Part shown: piece after piece, positions 53,097-62,562 of the stretch | Layout of the letters: each line of letters opens with the position of its first letter | How positions within the stretch are numbered: the first letter of the stretch is position 1 | Assembly: GCA_019638495.1 (NCBI GenBank) | Contig: JAHBTQ010000008.1 | Span: forward strand, 1 to 64,000 | Source: Taibaiella sp. | GTDB lineage: Bacteria; Bacteroidota; Bacteroidia; Chitinophagales; Chitinophagaceae | DNA length: 64,000 bases | Direction: 5' to 3' | Position numbers and translations under genes: made by a program | Notes under the pieces: generated by a model | Told to the model about the DNA's origin: nothing | Seen by the model: only the letters and a program-made list of their open reading frames with translations | Database searches by the model: none

Positions 53097-53762
53097 TTAC
53101 ACTTTTCGGGTGTGGTGCAGTTTGGCAAGTATGTCCGTTACAATGACACTGACTTCATCGGCCCTATTGTAGATCATAAAATGTCCTCCATCCTGTATCC
53201 AATGAGTGGGCACAACATGAGCTGAACGAATAACAAGGTCATTTGTGCCATGGATATGTACAATTCCGGGAGGAACAACTTGATTGTCCCAGCCCAGGAT
53301 AGCATTAACCACCCATCGATTCAGGGTCGCACTTCCGCTACTTATCATATCACGGACCAGAACCTGGTCCGCTTCCGATTCCGTACCTAATAAATAAAGC
53401 ACAACGCGCGATGGGGTTATGAAGAAACTATCCGAAATGGCACTTGAATTCCCAAGCCATGAAAATACCCTGTTATTGTACCCCAATTCCTGGCGCGTCT
53501 TTGCGCTGGATACAATAATCACATTTGAAATCCCAAACTGCTTCTTTATCTCCGTTGCCAGCATACCACCAAACGACAATCCCAGCACAATGGGATCCGG
53601 TTCGCCTATGCTTTCGAACATCCTTTTCGCATAGGTCGGTAACGTATCGTCCTCTAATGATTGAAGCCACGGCACTGCCACCAGTTCATAACCGGCAATC
53701 TGAATCCTGCTAAAAACCCTGTGGTCAGCCCCCAGCCCTGAGATACAGTATATCCGGCGCAT
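53097..53762 (-). CDS. Small alpha/beta-hydrolase
   Basis: A 221-residue alpha/beta-fold hydrolase without signal peptide. The nucleophile elbow is GLSFGG (Ser near residue 63), the acid is probably Asp in HGTNDLVI, and the catalytic His is in DGGHFMIYN near the C-terminus. The oxyanion strand is IYCISGLGADHRVF. Substrate unknown; a thioesterase role would fit its position. It starts 3 bp after the stop of the mutase-type gene, so the two are in one operon and probably translationally coupled. Confidence 0.82.
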   Translation of the reverse strand: MRRIYCISGLGADHRVFSRIQIAGYELVAVPWLQSLEDDTLPTYAKRMFESIGEPDPIVLGLSFGGMLATEIKKQFGISNVIIVSSAKTRQELGYNNRVFSWLGNSSAISDSFFITPSRVVLYLLGTESEADQVLVRDMISSGSATLNRWVVNAILGWDNQVVPPGIVHIHGTNDLVIRSAHVVPTHWIQDGGHFMIYNRADEVSVIVTDILAKLHHTRKV

Positions 53763-53765
53763 CCG

Positions 53766-55316
53766 CTACCCCTTAAATTCGCCCCACACACCTCGAAGTG
53801 TGTCAGCTATTTCGCCCAGGGTGCAGAGATTCTCCACCGCGTCAATTACTATTGGCATCAGGTTTTCTGTACCCATAGCCGCTGTCCTAATAGCATCCAG
53901 GCATGCCTGAGCTTTGGCAGCGTCTCGCTCAGACCTGAGTTTCTTCAACTTTTCAGACTGCACCTGGCGAATAGAGTCGTCTATCTTCAGCACCGGTGGC
54001 GTATTCATCTCGGCCGAAGTGAACTTGTTGACACCGACGATGATCTTTGAGCCATCTTCTATGGCTGTGTTATAGGCATATGCCGACCGTGCAATCTCAT
54101 CTTGCATAAAATACTGCTCTATCGCTTTCACCGACCCTCCCATTGCATCGATCTTCTCTATGAGCTTCCATGCCGCCGACTCGATCTCATTTGTAAGCGA
54201 CTCCACATAGTAAGACCCTGCAAGCGGGTCTACAGTATCAGTGGCACCGCTCTCGTATGCCAGTATCTGCTGCGTACGCAGTGCTATAGAAGCCGCCTCT
54301 TCAGTAGGCAACGAAAGTGCCTCATCATAGCCGTTGGTGTGTAGCGACTGCGTACCTCCCAGCACCGCCGACAGTCCCTGCAGCGCCACACGAACTATAT
54401 TGTTCTTTGGTTGCTGCGCCGTAAGGGTGCTACCACCTGTCTGAGTGTGGAAGCGAAGCATCTGTGCCCGAGGGTCAGTTGCCCCAAGTTCTTTAGTCAT
54501 GTTTGCCCACATTCTGCGCGCAGCCCTGAACTTGGCGACCTCTTCAAAAATGTTGTTGTGAGCATTAAAAAAGAACGACAGACGCTGGGCAAAGACATTG
54601 ATATCCAACCCCTTCTCAATAGCAGCCTTCAGATACGCTTTGCCATTTGCAAGGGTGAACGCGAGCTCTTGTGTGGCATTAGCACCCGCCTCCCTTATAT
54701 GGTAACCCGAAATGGAGATCGTATTCCACTTAGGCACTTCTTTACTGCAGTACTCAAAAATATCCGTGATAATACGCATGGACGGAGCAGGCGGATAAAT
54801 GTATGTCCCCCTTGCAGCGTATTCCTTGAGAATGTCGTTTTGAATAGTACCGGAGATCTTCTTTATGTCGGCACCTTGCTTTTTCGCAAGTGCTATGTAC
54901 AATGCCAGCAATATGAATCCTGTTGCATTGATGGTCATGGATGTCGTAATGTCGGCAAGCTTGATGCCGTCAAACAGAACCTCCATATCGCGCAGCGAGT
55001 CGATGGCTACACCCACCTTACCTACTTCTCCTTCAGACATAGGATGGTCAGAGTCGTATCCGATCTGGGTAGGCAGGTCAAAAGCTACAGAGAGACCATT
55101 AACACCCTGACCCAAAAGGAAGTGATATCGCTTATTAGACTCTTCGGCAGTGCTAAAGCCCGCATATTGACGCATCGTCCACAGGCGGTCTCGATACATA
55201 GCAGCATGTACGCCGCGGGTAAAGGGGAACTTACCCGGCTGCTCGTCCATCTTTATGGGCTCGCAATACACCTGCTTTATTTCAATACCGGAGTCTGTCT
55301 TTATTACCTTATCCAT
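53766..55316 (-). CDS. Methylmalonyl-CoA mutase-family large-subunit protein
   Basis: A 516-residue acyl-CoA mutase barrel: [93 protein letters not shown]. It catalyses B12-dependent carbon-skeleton rearrangement of an acyl-CoA (methylmalonyl-, ethylmalonyl-, isobutyryl-type). The protein ends after [16 protein letters not shown] and has no C-terminal B12-binding domain, so that domain must come from a separate small subunit not in this window. Substrate is undetermined; the [11 protein letters not shown] stretch is the region to compare. Cotranscribed with an alpha/beta hydrolase. Confidence 0.9.
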   Translation of the reverse strand: MDKVIKTDSGIEIKQVYCEPIKMDEQPGKFPFTRGVHAAMYRDRLWTMRQYAGFSTAEESNKRYHFLLGQGVNGLSVAFDLPTQIGYDSDHPMSEGEVGKVGVAIDSLRDMEVLFDGIKLADITTSMTINATGFILLALYIALAKKQGADIKKISGTIQNDILKEYAARGTYIYPPAPSMRIITDIFEYCSKEVPKWNTISISGYHIREAGANATQELAFTLANGKAYLKAAIEKGLDINVFAQRLSFFFNAHNNIFEEVAKFRAARRMWANMTKELGATDPRAQMLRFHTQTGGSTLTAQQPKNNIVRVALQGLSAVLGGTQSLHTNGYDEALSLPTEEAASIALRTQQILAYESGATDTVDPLAGSYYVESLTNEIESAAWKLIEKIDAMGGSVKAIEQYFMQDEIARSAYAYNTAIEDGSKIIVGVNKFTSAEMNTPPVLKIDDSIRQVQSEKLKKLRSERDAAKAQACLDAIRTAAMGTENLMPIVIDAVENLCTLGEIADTLRGVWGEFKG

Positions 55317-55340
55317 CTATACTTAGTTAAAAATCAACCA

Positions 55341-55371
55341 CTAAAAAGAAAACGGCGGCTAAAAGCCGCCG
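55341..55371 (-). terminator. Hairpin with T-tract between the small membrane protein and mutase genes
   Basis: An 8-bp perfect stem CGGCGGCT / AGCCGCCG with an AAA/TTT loop, followed on the minus strand by TTTTCTTTTTAG. It can end transcription from the gene at 55404. The mutase promoter box (55372-55379) touches the hairpin, so mutase transcripts would start inside the first arm and miss the full stem. Confidence 0.75.
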
Positions 55372-55379
55372 CAAATATA
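55372..55379 (-). promoter_or_regulatory. TATATTTG promoter box of the mutase gene
   Basis: Exact TAnnTTTG match on the minus strand, 55 nt upstream of the mutase ATG and directly next to a terminator hairpin. Confidence 0.65.
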
Positions 55380-55403
55380 CTATAGCAAATTGAGCACTTG
55401 AGG

Positions 55404-55964
55404 CTAATAGGCAGGATTCACCACCCCTGTTGCAGTAATTTTCGTGCTATTGGCTACCTGCACTACCTCAGACATCCCCAACATATGGCGCTGTTCAATT
55501 GCATTGAGCGCTGCTTTCCGCTCCAGGTGTTGTCCCACAATAGTTTTTACGTCCCTACCCGCATGATCCAGGATTTCATTCTTAAGCCGCAACTCGCGTG
55601 CCATTCGCCCGATAACGAACAAGGCCGCAGCTCCAAGTGCCACAAGTCCATAAGTCGCAACTATGAGCATCGAGATATTCGGGCCACCTACTTTATCCCG
55701 CACATCAGGCGCGTAAAACATCTCACTTAGCAGCTTAAACGGATATATCCGGTGCATGAGCACACCAAACGCTATGCCGCCCAGGCTTACGATGTAACAT
55801 CCAAACTCCGCTATGAACAAAGTGCTGCTGCTAAGCAATCTTTGGGCCGCTGGTCGGCGTAACGCGGTAGCAAGAGGATCCAGCAATTCCAGCTGGTCGT
55901 TGATCATGATCCTCTCTTCTCTGAATTCCGCCAGGAGATCATCCTTCAGGGTGGTCAATGCCAT
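55404..55964 (-). CDS. Small membrane protein with two TM segments
   Basis: A 186-residue protein. The N-terminal 50 residues are helical and charged (LKDDLLAEFREERIMINDQLELL). Hydrophobic segments are at about 48-72 (LFIAEFGCYIVSLGGIAFGVLM) and about 98-122 (ISMLIVATYGLVALGAAALFVIG). The rest is soluble and helical. No family recognised. The frame is open 28 codons upstream, but a TATTTTTG box lies within that stretch, so ATG 55964 is the more likely start. Confidence 0.65.
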   Translation of the reverse strand: MALTTLKDDLLAEFREERIMINDQLELLDPLATALRRPAAQRLLSSSTLFIAEFGCYIVSLGGIAFGVLMHRIYPFKLLSEMFYAPDVRDKVGGPNISMLIVATYGLVALGAAALFVIGRMARELRLKNEILDHAGRDVKTIVGQHLERKAALNAIEQRHMLGMSEVVQVANSTKITATGVVNPAY

Positions 55965-55985
55965 TAAGGTAAAGGTTAGTTCATA

Positions 55986-55993
55986 CAAAAATA
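55986..55993 (-). promoter_or_regulatory. TATTTTTG promoter box of the two-TM protein gene
   Basis: Exact TAnnTTTG match on the minus strand, 21 nt upstream of the ATG at 55964. Confidence 0.5.
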
Positions 55994-56062
55994 AAATTGC
56001 CATAAACTGCATGTGAACATTTAGTATCCACACAATGTTAGTAACCACGAACTTTACCCCCT

Positions 56063-59000
56063 CTAAGTTGTGTGCTGAATCAGCCTGTCAATCGGCATTT
56101 CTATATAAGTTGTAGTACCTTTTCCCACCTCGCTATTGATCAGGAATCTTCCTCCTACCGACTCTATTCTGTAGCGCATATTGCGCAAACCATTGCCCCC
56201 GTTTCCGGGTTTTGCCATATCAAAACCCACCCCGTCGTCTTTGACAACTATCGAAAATAGCTCGTCATCTAGCCCAACAGTTAACCAAATGGTTTGCGCA
56301 TGCGCATGTTTTACACTGTTGTTTATCGCCTCCTTTACAGTCGAGAAGATGTTTCTCTGCACCTCACGGGATATATCTACTGCGGGAACCGCATCCGGAA
56401 ACTCCAATACTAATGACACGCCTATGCCGTCAAGGTAGTCAACCGTATATTCCCTCATTCGCGAAACAAGACTATCGAGCGTCGTGTTTTCCGGATTCAG
56501 TACCCATATCAGGTCTCGCATGTTGTCAACCAGTTCCTTTGACAACGAAGAAATATTTCGCATATCCCGGGCTGCCCGCTCGTCTGCATACATTTTCTTG
56601 CTTGCAATTTCGCTCAGGAGCGAAATACGCGATAAGCCTGAACCAATATCATCATGAACGTCTTTTGAAATGCGTAGGCGCTCCATGTGCAGCGCATATT
56701 GCCTTTCCATCGCCAGCATCCTGGATTTGATACGTTGTTGTGTATAATACCGTAGCATCCCGGCAATTGCCGAAGCACCCGCCACGACTAGCAATAATCG
56801 AAACCACCAGGTGCGCCAATATGGCGGATTTATTACGATCTCCATAGCCAGGGGTCGCTCATTCCATAAACCGTCATTATTGGTCACTTTTAATAAAAAT
56901 GTATAGTGCCCTGGTTCCAGTTTCGCAAAGCGCACTTTATCGTTGGTTGTATATACCCATTCATTGTCCTGGCCCTCCAGTTTATATGCATACCGGTTTT
57001 GTTCAGGCAAAGTATACTCCAGCGCCCGGAATGACAGGCTCACGGTGTTTCTTCTATAGGGCAATATTATCTTGCTGATAAACATTGTTGTATCCCTTGC
57101 GTAGAGTGTATCGTCCACATAGATACCGGTGAGGGCAGGTTGCGCCAGGTAGCTGTTTTGAACTATATTCTGAGGTTTGAACCAGTTAATACCTGATATA
57201 CCTCCGAAGAAAAGTGTACCATCCGCACCCGCAAAATATGCGCCGGAATTGAACTCATTCGATTGGAGGCCGTCCTTAGCTGAATAATTCTTAAAAACTG
57301 CAGTTGGCACTCCTGTCTTTCGGTATCTGATCGAAACAGATGAAATGCCCTTGTTAGTACTGATCCACAAAACGCTGTCGTTTTGAGGCAGTATAGCATA
57401 CACGAAACTGTTTGCCATCCCGTCATCTTCGTCAAACACCGTATAGACATGTGTTTGTTCATCGTATGCTACAAGCCCCTGCTCTGTCGCCAGCCAAAGC
57501 AGATTCGTGTTCTTGCTCTTGTAAAAATGGCGAACGGGCATATCTCTTAATCCATTATCAACCACATGAGGAATTGTATCGGCAGTGAGCGAAACTTTGG
57601 CAAACCCATTTCTCCTGCCGATATACAAATTGTCCTTGTCCCTATAGAACCCATATATCCATCCACCAAGCTCTATTGATCCAAACCCCCTCACATGAAC
57701 CGACTTCCCTACAAGCCCTTCCTTTTTGAGATAATATACGCCATGATTAGCGCCCACCAGGAACACCCCCTTTCGCCACTCCACTATTGAAAAAGCAACC
57801 GGTAAAGCCGGCCCCATGTATCCGGTATAAGGCAGAACGCACTCGGCCTTTACCTCTCCGGATTCTTCATCTAGCCAGGCAATTGTATCATTCATTGCCA
57901 CTATAATGTCGCCCGATGAATCTTTGAATAGACAATTATAATAGGCGCCGGGCATCGACGGTAAGCCTTTCAACATCTGCTCGCTGCCATTATCCGGGTT
58001 ATATCTTACCACACCTTTCCCATACAGTCCCACCCAAATAGCGCCATTATCACCACAATAAATGCTCTTTATCATTGCACCTGACGATAAGCCGGCAGAT
58101 GGAATATAGCAACTGAATTTTGGCTTCTTTATATCCACAACATAGGCTCCTGCACCATCTGTACCCACCCACAAATTTTGGGATCTGTCAATAAACATGC
58201 GCACCACCGGGTGATCCTGGAACTGAAGTAACTCCTGCTTCCAGGTTATGAGGTCTATCTTCACTATCGCCCCTCCGTCGCGCTCTGCCACGAAGAGCTG
58301 CCTGGATATTGAGTCCCGCACTATGCCGCTGAACGGAGTATGCGCCTTGCCGGGTACGATCAGCTTAATGAATCTCCAGGCCCCACTCGGGATATCATAG
58401 ATCAGCACACCATCATCTGCCGAAACGGCAAGCGCATCCGCACTTATCCGGCATATCCTGCGAGCATCATTTCGCCACAAAATCCTCTTATCTCTTTTTG
58501 TTCCCTTTTCCCATTTCAATACGCCTTTTGCGTCCACAATCCAGATAACGTCTCCCTCATACAGGCCATGGTTAACCGGCACAACTTCATGTGTTTGGCT
58601 CGAGTCCGTGAACGGGAAAATTTCTGTTGCTTTCGTTACAGCGTCTAGCCGGTAAATACCCTTCCCTGTTACAGGTACCCAAACGTTGTTTCCATCAGTA
58701 CCAATTACTGAGCCGGAATAGCCAACCACATTCTTATTGATGCAAACCTCGGTTTGCCCTGTGCGTCGATGCATGCAGTAAACACCCTCATCGGCGCTAA
58801 ACCACAAATCGTGCCTGACATCCTCAAATATTACAGAATTAATGTTCCTATCTTTCAGCAAGCCCTTATTCACATTAATAAGCTTACTCTTATATGGCAC
58901 AAAATCCTTTCCGTCAAACCGGTTTAGGCCATCACCGGTCGCCATCCATATGAAACCATAGGAATCCTGAAAAATGCTGTAAACCGAACTTTGAGACAGT

Positions 59001-59119
59001 CCGTCCTCTACATTATAATGCTGAATTCTCAGCTTCGATTGGCCAAAAGATGACGTAAGCGGTAAGACCATTACCAGCAATAGAAAAACGCCGATTGACA
59101 ACCCATTGAGAAATCTCAT
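56063..59119 (-). CDS. Two-component propeller sensor histidine kinase (HisKA_3 type)
   Basis: A 1018-residue protein with signal peptide (MRFLNGLSIGVFLLLVMVLPLTSSFG). The periplasmic region of about 680 residues is made of Reg_prop-type beta-propeller repeats (VEDGLSQSSVYSIFQDSYGFIWMATGDGLNRFDG and later similar units), then a Y_Y_Y domain (LEPGHYTFLLKVTNNDGLWNE). One membrane segment (WWFRLLLVVAGASAIAGML) follows. The kinase core is of the NarL-partner type, with His822 in SKDVHDDIGSGLSRI and ATPase motifs DDGVGFD and GNGLRNMRYRIESVGG. No response regulator is adjacent, so its partner (probably a LuxR-type regulator) is elsewhere. ATG 59119 was chosen over the preceding TTG. Confidence 0.93.
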   Translation of the reverse strand: MRFLNGLSIGVFLLLVMVLPLTSSFGQSKLRIQHYNVEDGLSQSSVYSIFQDSYGFIWMATGDGLNRFDGKDFVPYKSKLINVNKGLLKDRNINSVIFEDVRHDLWFSADEGVYCMHRRTGQTEVCINKNVVGYSGSVIGTDGNNVWVPVTGKGIYRLDAVTKATEIFPFTDSSQTHEVVPVNHGLYEGDVIWIVDAKGVLKWEKGTKRDKRILWRNDARRICRISADALAVSADDGVLIYDIPSGAWRFIKLIVPGKAHTPFSGIVRDSISRQLFVAERDGGAIVKIDLITWKQELLQFQDHPVVRMFIDRSQNLWVGTDGAGAYVVDIKKPKFSCYIPSAGLSSGAMIKSIYCGDNGAIWVGLYGKGVVRYNPDNGSEQMLKGLPSMPGAYYNCLFKDSSGDIIVAMNDTIAWLDEESGEVKAECVLPYTGYMGPALPVAFSIVEWRKGVFLVGANHGVYYLKKEGLVGKSVHVRGFGSIELGGWIYGFYRDKDNLYIGRRNGFAKVSLTADTIPHVVDNGLRDMPVRHFYKSKNTNLLWLATEQGLVAYDEQTHVYTVFDEDDGMANSFVYAILPQNDSVLWISTNKGISSVSIRYRKTGVPTAVFKNYSAKDGLQSNEFNSGAYFAGADGTLFFGGISGINWFKPQNIVQNSYLAQPALTGIYVDDTLYARDTTMFISKIILPYRRNTVSLSFRALEYTLPEQNRYAYKLEGQDNEWVYTTNDKVRFAKLEPGHYTFLLKVTNNDGLWNERPLAMEIVINPPYWRTWWFRLLLVVAGASAIAGMLRYYTQQRIKSRMLAMERQYALHMERLRISKDVHDDIGSGLSRISLLSEIASKKMYADERAARDMRNISSLSKELVDNMRDLIWVLNPENTTLDSLVSRMREYTVDYLDGIGVSLVLEFPDAVPAVDISREVQRNIFSTVKEAINNSVKHAHAQTIWLTVGLDDELFSIVVKDDGVGFDMAKPGNGGNGLRNMRYRIESVGGRFLINSEVGKGTTTYIEMPIDRLIQHTT

Positions 59120-59277
59120 CAACGACCATAAAAGTATATGTACAACTCTTTAAAAACAAGAGCCAACGGCAGTACAGAGCCATTTTATATTACCTTATGC
59201 TGTTTCCCTTCAAATTGCCGTTTTGAAAAAAAGTCGTAAAATTGCGCATCTTTAAGACCACATACTGATAATTATTT

Positions 59278-60420
59278 ATGGATTTTAGTTACTCGGAAGC
59301 GCAGCAGTCTATTGCCGCCATGATCCGTGATTTTGCCGCGAAGAATATTAAGCCCGACATGATGGAATGGGATGAATCCCAAAAATTCCCGGTTGACCTG
59401 TTTCACAAAATGGGCGAACTAGGGTTAATGGGAGTACTTGTTCCAACGGAATATGGCGGTTCAGGTCTGGGCTATTTCGAGTATGTAACTGTGGTTAGCG
59501 AGGTTGCTAAAGTTTGTGGTTCTATTGGACTCTCTGTTGCCGCTCACAACTCTCTCTGCACTGGCCATATATTGTATTTCGGCACAGAAGAGCAAAAGAA
59601 AAAATATCTTCCGAAGCTAGCCAGCGGCGAGTGGATTGGCGCATGGGGCCTTACTGAAGCGAACACAGGTAGTGATGCAGGCAATATGCGTTGTGTGGCT
59701 ACCCGCGACGGCAATGACTGGATACTGAACGGAACTAAAAACTGGATCACACACGGCATCAGCGGCAATGTAGCAGTAGTGCTGGCTCGCACGGGTGAGC
59801 CGCGTGCAAAAAATAACGTAACTGCGTTTATCGTTGAGCGTGGCACACCGGGCTTCAGCGCTGGTAAAAAAGAAAACAAACTGGGCATGCGCGCCAGTGA
59901 AACGGCTGAGCTGGTGTTTGACAACTGTCGTATATCAGATGCGCAGCGCATGGGCGAGGTTGGCGATGGATTCCACCAGGCTATGAAGGTGCTGGATGGC
60001 GGTCGCATATCAATTGCTGCACTGTCTTTGGGTATTGCCAAGGGCGCTTATGAAGCATCTGTAAAGTACGCCAAAGAGCGTCATCAGTTCGACCAGCCGA
60101 TCGCTAACTTCCAGGCTATAGCCTTTAAGCTGGCAGATATGGCTACACAGATCGAAGCTTCTGAAATGCTGATTTACCAGGCTGCAGATATGAAAAACCG
60201 TGGTGTGAAGATGACCAAAGAGTCTGCAATGGCAAAATATTATGCATCGGAGGTGGCAGTGCGTGTCTCAACAGATGCGGTACAGATTTTCGGCGGCTAT
60301 GGCTATACGAAAGACTTCCCTGTAGAAAAATATTACCGCGACAGCAAGCTCTGCACAATTGGCGAAGGCACATCTGAAGTGCAAAAGCTGGTGATATCAA
60401 GAGACATTCTGAAAAGCTAA
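59278..60420 (+). CDS. Acyl-CoA dehydrogenase (short/branched-chain type)
   Basis: A 380-residue FAD enzyme introducing the alpha-beta double bond into acyl-CoA in fatty-acid or branched-chain amino-acid degradation. FAD and substrate signatures are WGLTEANTGSDAG, WILNGTKNWITHG, RHQFDQPIANFQAI and QIFGGYGYTKDFPVEKYYRD. The catalytic base is Glu363 in IGEGTSEVQ, the position used by butyryl/short-chain enzymes; isovaleryl-CoA dehydrogenases have it elsewhere. The chain-length preference cannot be fixed by eye. Standard length, single-gene unit with a terminator. Confidence 0.95.
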   Translation: MDFSYSEAQQSIAAMIRDFAAKNIKPDMMEWDESQKFPVDLFHKMGELGLMGVLVPTEYGGSGLGYFEYVTVVSEVAKVCGSIGLSVAAHNSLCTGHILYFGTEEQKKKYLPKLASGEWIGAWGLTEANTGSDAGNMRCVATRDGNDWILNGTKNWITHGISGNVAVVLARTGEPRAKNNVTAFIVERGTPGFSAGKKENKLGMRASETAELVFDNCRISDAQRMGEVGDGFHQAMKVLDGGRISIAALSLGIAKGAYEASVKYAKERHQFDQPIANFQAIAFKLADMATQIEASEMLIYQAADMKNRGVKMTKESAMAKYYASEVAVRVSTDAVQIFGGYGYTKDFPVEKYYRDSKLCTIGEGTSEVQKLVISRDILKS

Positions 60421-60442
60421 TAATTCATTGACCGATCTAAAG

Positions 60443-60470
60443 AGCCTTCCGAATCACGGGAGGCTTTTTT
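60443..60470 (+). terminator. Intrinsic terminator after the acyl-CoA dehydrogenase gene
   Basis: An 8-bp stem AGCCTTCC / GGGAGGCT (one G-T pair) with a 7-nt loop, followed by TTTTT. Confidence 0.8.
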
Positions 60471-60485
60471 ATTTCGGTAGCGGCA

Positions 60486-62174
60486 TCAAAATGTCTCCTC
60501 CAACTCGAAGCTTAATTCCTTCCCTGAAACCGGATGAATAAATGAGAGGCTCGCCGCATGGAGGCACAACCTTTCTGCCGCAGTACCATATAAGTCATCT
60601 CCAACAATTGGCGCATTTAGTCCCAGTTCGTGCGCTGCGTGCATGCGCAATTGATGTGTTCGTCCTGTGAGTGGCCAAAAGTGTACACGTGTTGTTTCCT
60701 CGTTTTGCTCAATTGCTTTCCAAAGGGTGACACTCTTCTTACCCGACTTAAAACAAACGAGTTGTGCAGGCCGGTTAAGTGGATCTGGTCGCAGTGGCAA
60801 CCTTATTTCACCCGCTGTGTCATCTATCCTTTTGGAGAGCAATGCCGTGTACCGCTTTTTCACGACCCTGTCCAGGAACTGCTTTTGCAAATGTTTATGT
60901 ACCTCCGGGGTACGGGCAACGACCAGCAACCCCGAAGTACCCATATCCAATCGATGAACTATATAGGCTTCAGCTCCATCCCACCTGTCTTTTAACCTGC
61001 TATACACCGAGTCAACCACACCAACACCGGGCACAGAACGCAGACCAGCAGGCTTATTAACAACAGTCAGCCATTCATCCTCATAAAGAACTTCAATGCC
61101 CACACTCTCTGATACTGACTGCACTAAAGGGTTATCATCGATCGCCATGCCCGCCAGCATATGCGCAAGTATGGGCTTGCACTTTCCGTTGCATGCCGGG
61201 TAAAAGTGTTTGTGTTTCCTGATCTCCGAAACCGGCGACGCTCCCCACCAAAATTCCGCCATTGCCAGCGGCCGGTATCCATTTGCAAAGGCATACTGCA
61301 AGAGTTTGGGAGTAGCACACTCCCCCGCCCCGGCCGGCGGTTTCCCAAACACTGTCTTGCTAAAAATGTCTTGCAGGGTTTGGCGTTCTCCCGCCAGGTT
61401 CAAGAAAGAATACTGCTCAAAAAGGCGGTCCTGCAATGCCGCAGACCGGTCCTTTCTCTCCTGCTTCAGGGTTTCCAGTTTCCCCCCTAGCATCCCCAAC
61501 GTTTCTTCTGCTTCATCCACCACCTTCTTCCACTCTGCCTTCAGCACCTTCAGCATGTGCTGGTCATAATTACTCTCGCGGAAAAGCTGTGCATGCAACA
61601 CCACATCATGCTCACCCTTTGCTTCAGACGCTTCCCTTTGCAACCGCCGGTTTTCCTTATTCTCCTTATGCTGCTGTCGCATCGCAGCTATTTCTGCCTG
61701 CGACTTTATTGTCACTTCTGCTAGTCGCTGCTTGGCCTCGATATATTCAGAACTTACCAGCAGTGCTTCGATCTGTTCATTTATTATATCTATCACGGCT
61801 TCCTCAGGCTTAAAGAAACCATCTGCTGCAAGCCTATCGAACACAGGCGGCACAAAACCAATATGGTAATTTGAATCCCCAAGCTTACCGGAAAAGGCAG
61901 ACAAATACCCCATCCGCCCGTCGGCATCACTTACAACAAGCACGCCAAACATCTTACCAACAGATTCGACACCGACATTGCCGCTGAGACCAAAATCGTA
62001 GTCGAAATCGGTTTGTTGCGACAAATACTCTTGCAACTCCGTTGCGGCTATTCGTGCAAGGGCATGCGGCTCATAATGAAAGGGAAATGTAAATCGCTCC
62101 GGCGGAGCAAATTGGATGACTATGTCCTCTGGGAAATACCTGACACCCACGTTATGACTATCGACTAACCTCAC
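60486..62174 (-). CDS. RluA-family pseudouridine synthase with long N-terminal domain
   Basis: A protein of about 562 residues. The C-terminal 215 residues are the RluA/RsuA-type catalytic domain: IEVLYEDEWLTVVNKPAGLRSVPG, YIVHRLDMGTSGLLVVAR with the catalytic Asp (residue 410), KKRYTALL, and PLTGRTHQLRMHAAHELG. It turns uridine to pseudouridine in rRNA or tRNA. The first 330 residues hold a globular N-terminal part (PERFTFPFHYEPHALARIAATELQ), a long coiled coil (about 140-270) and a segment with a CNGKC pair. This long form is typical of Bacteroidota. The start is uncertain: a TTG at 62195 lies in the promoter box, no ATG occurs in the first 70 codons, and GTG at 62174 or 62150 is the likely start. 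Confidence 0.85.
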   Translation of the reverse strand: MRLVDSHNVGVRYFPEDIVIQFAPPERFTFPFHYEPHALARIAATELQEYLSQQTDFDYDFGLSGNVGVESVGKMFGVLVVSDADGRMGYLSAFSGKLGDSNYHIGFVPPVFDRLAADGFFKPEEAVIDIINEQIEALLVSSEYIEAKQRLAEVTIKSQAEIAAMRQQHKENKENRRLQREASEAKGEHDVVLHAQLFRESNYDQHMLKVLKAEWKKVVDEAEETLGMLGGKLETLKQERKDRSAALQDRLFEQYSFLNLAGERQTLQDIFSKTVFGKPPAGAGECATPKLLQYAFANGYRPLAMAEFWWGASPVSEIRKHKHFYPACNGKCKPILAHMLAGMAIDDNPLVQSVSESVGIEVLYEDEWLTVVNKPAGLRSVPGVGVVDSVYSRLKDRWDGAEAYIVHRLDMGTSGLLVVARTPEVHKHLQKQFLDRVVKKRYTALLSKRIDDTAGEIRLPLRPDPLNRPAQLVCFKSGKKSVTLWKAIEQNEETTRVHFWPLTGRTHQLRMHAAHELGLNAPIVGDDLYGTAAERLCLHAASLSFIHPVSGKELSFELEETF

Positions 62175-62192
62175 TCTAGATTTTCTGCCCGG

Positions 62193-62200
62193 CAAAAATA
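62193..62200 (-). promoter_or_regulatory. TATTTTTG promoter box of the pseudouridine synthase gene
   Basis: Exact TAnnTTTG match on the minus strand. Its last three bases form the in-frame TTG that a gene finder might call as start. Translation must start downstream of it if this is the promoter. Confidence 0.55.
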
Positions 62201-62424
62201 CTACCTCTTATGCGTCCAACACCGCAAAGAAATCTACTTCCCGGAAAGACGATAGAAAGTCACCGTGTTTCTTCTAATAGCATTTAACATCTGCTTCGAG
62301 CATCGACACATTGAGCCAATCGCGATTTGTATAAAATGGCTCGATTCTCCGATTTCCCTTATTTATGTCTTGCGGCTACCGCTTTAGAATATTCGCCAGG
62401 GCAGAAGTCAATACCAATGTTTCG

Positions 62425-62432
62425 TAGATTTG
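62425..62432 (+). promoter_or_regulatory. TAGATTTG promoter box of the interrupted barrel-like gene
   Basis: Exact TAnnTTTG match, 61 nt before the ATG at 62494 that begins a signal-peptide-like segment. The rest of 62201-62493 shows no gene. Confidence 0.5.
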
Positions 62433-62493
62433 TCATTGTCTGGTTTAATTAATATCAACCTGCTTCTATCTACTCTATATCGATTATACCCAT

Positions 62494-62550
62494 ATGGCCA
62501 TTCTTCGCAGATTGTTTTTCGCTGCGCTGCTGTTCATAGGTTGCCCGTAG
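62494..62550 (+). pseudogene. Signal-peptide-coding segment cut off by an in-frame TAG
   Basis: ATG at 62494 opens MAILRRLFFAALLFIGCP and then TAG (62548-62550). This is a convincing signal peptide, in the same reading frame as the following 260-codon frame starting at 62563. A single base change of the TAG (for example to CAG) would join the two into one secreted protein of 283 residues. Either the gene is a recent nonsense mutant, or the base is a sequencing error. Confidence 0.6.
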
Positions 62551-62562
62551 CTCTCCATAAAG

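Noticed and set aside
54411..55385. Long open frame (324 codons) on the plus strand opposite the mutase gene
   Set aside because: It is antisense to a clearly conserved enzyme, has no signal, domain or promoter, and its composition reflects the complement of the mutase codons.
62193..62195. TTG as start codon of the pseudouridine synthase
   Set aside because: These bases are part of the TATTTTTG promoter box, so they would not be transcribed into a usable leader.
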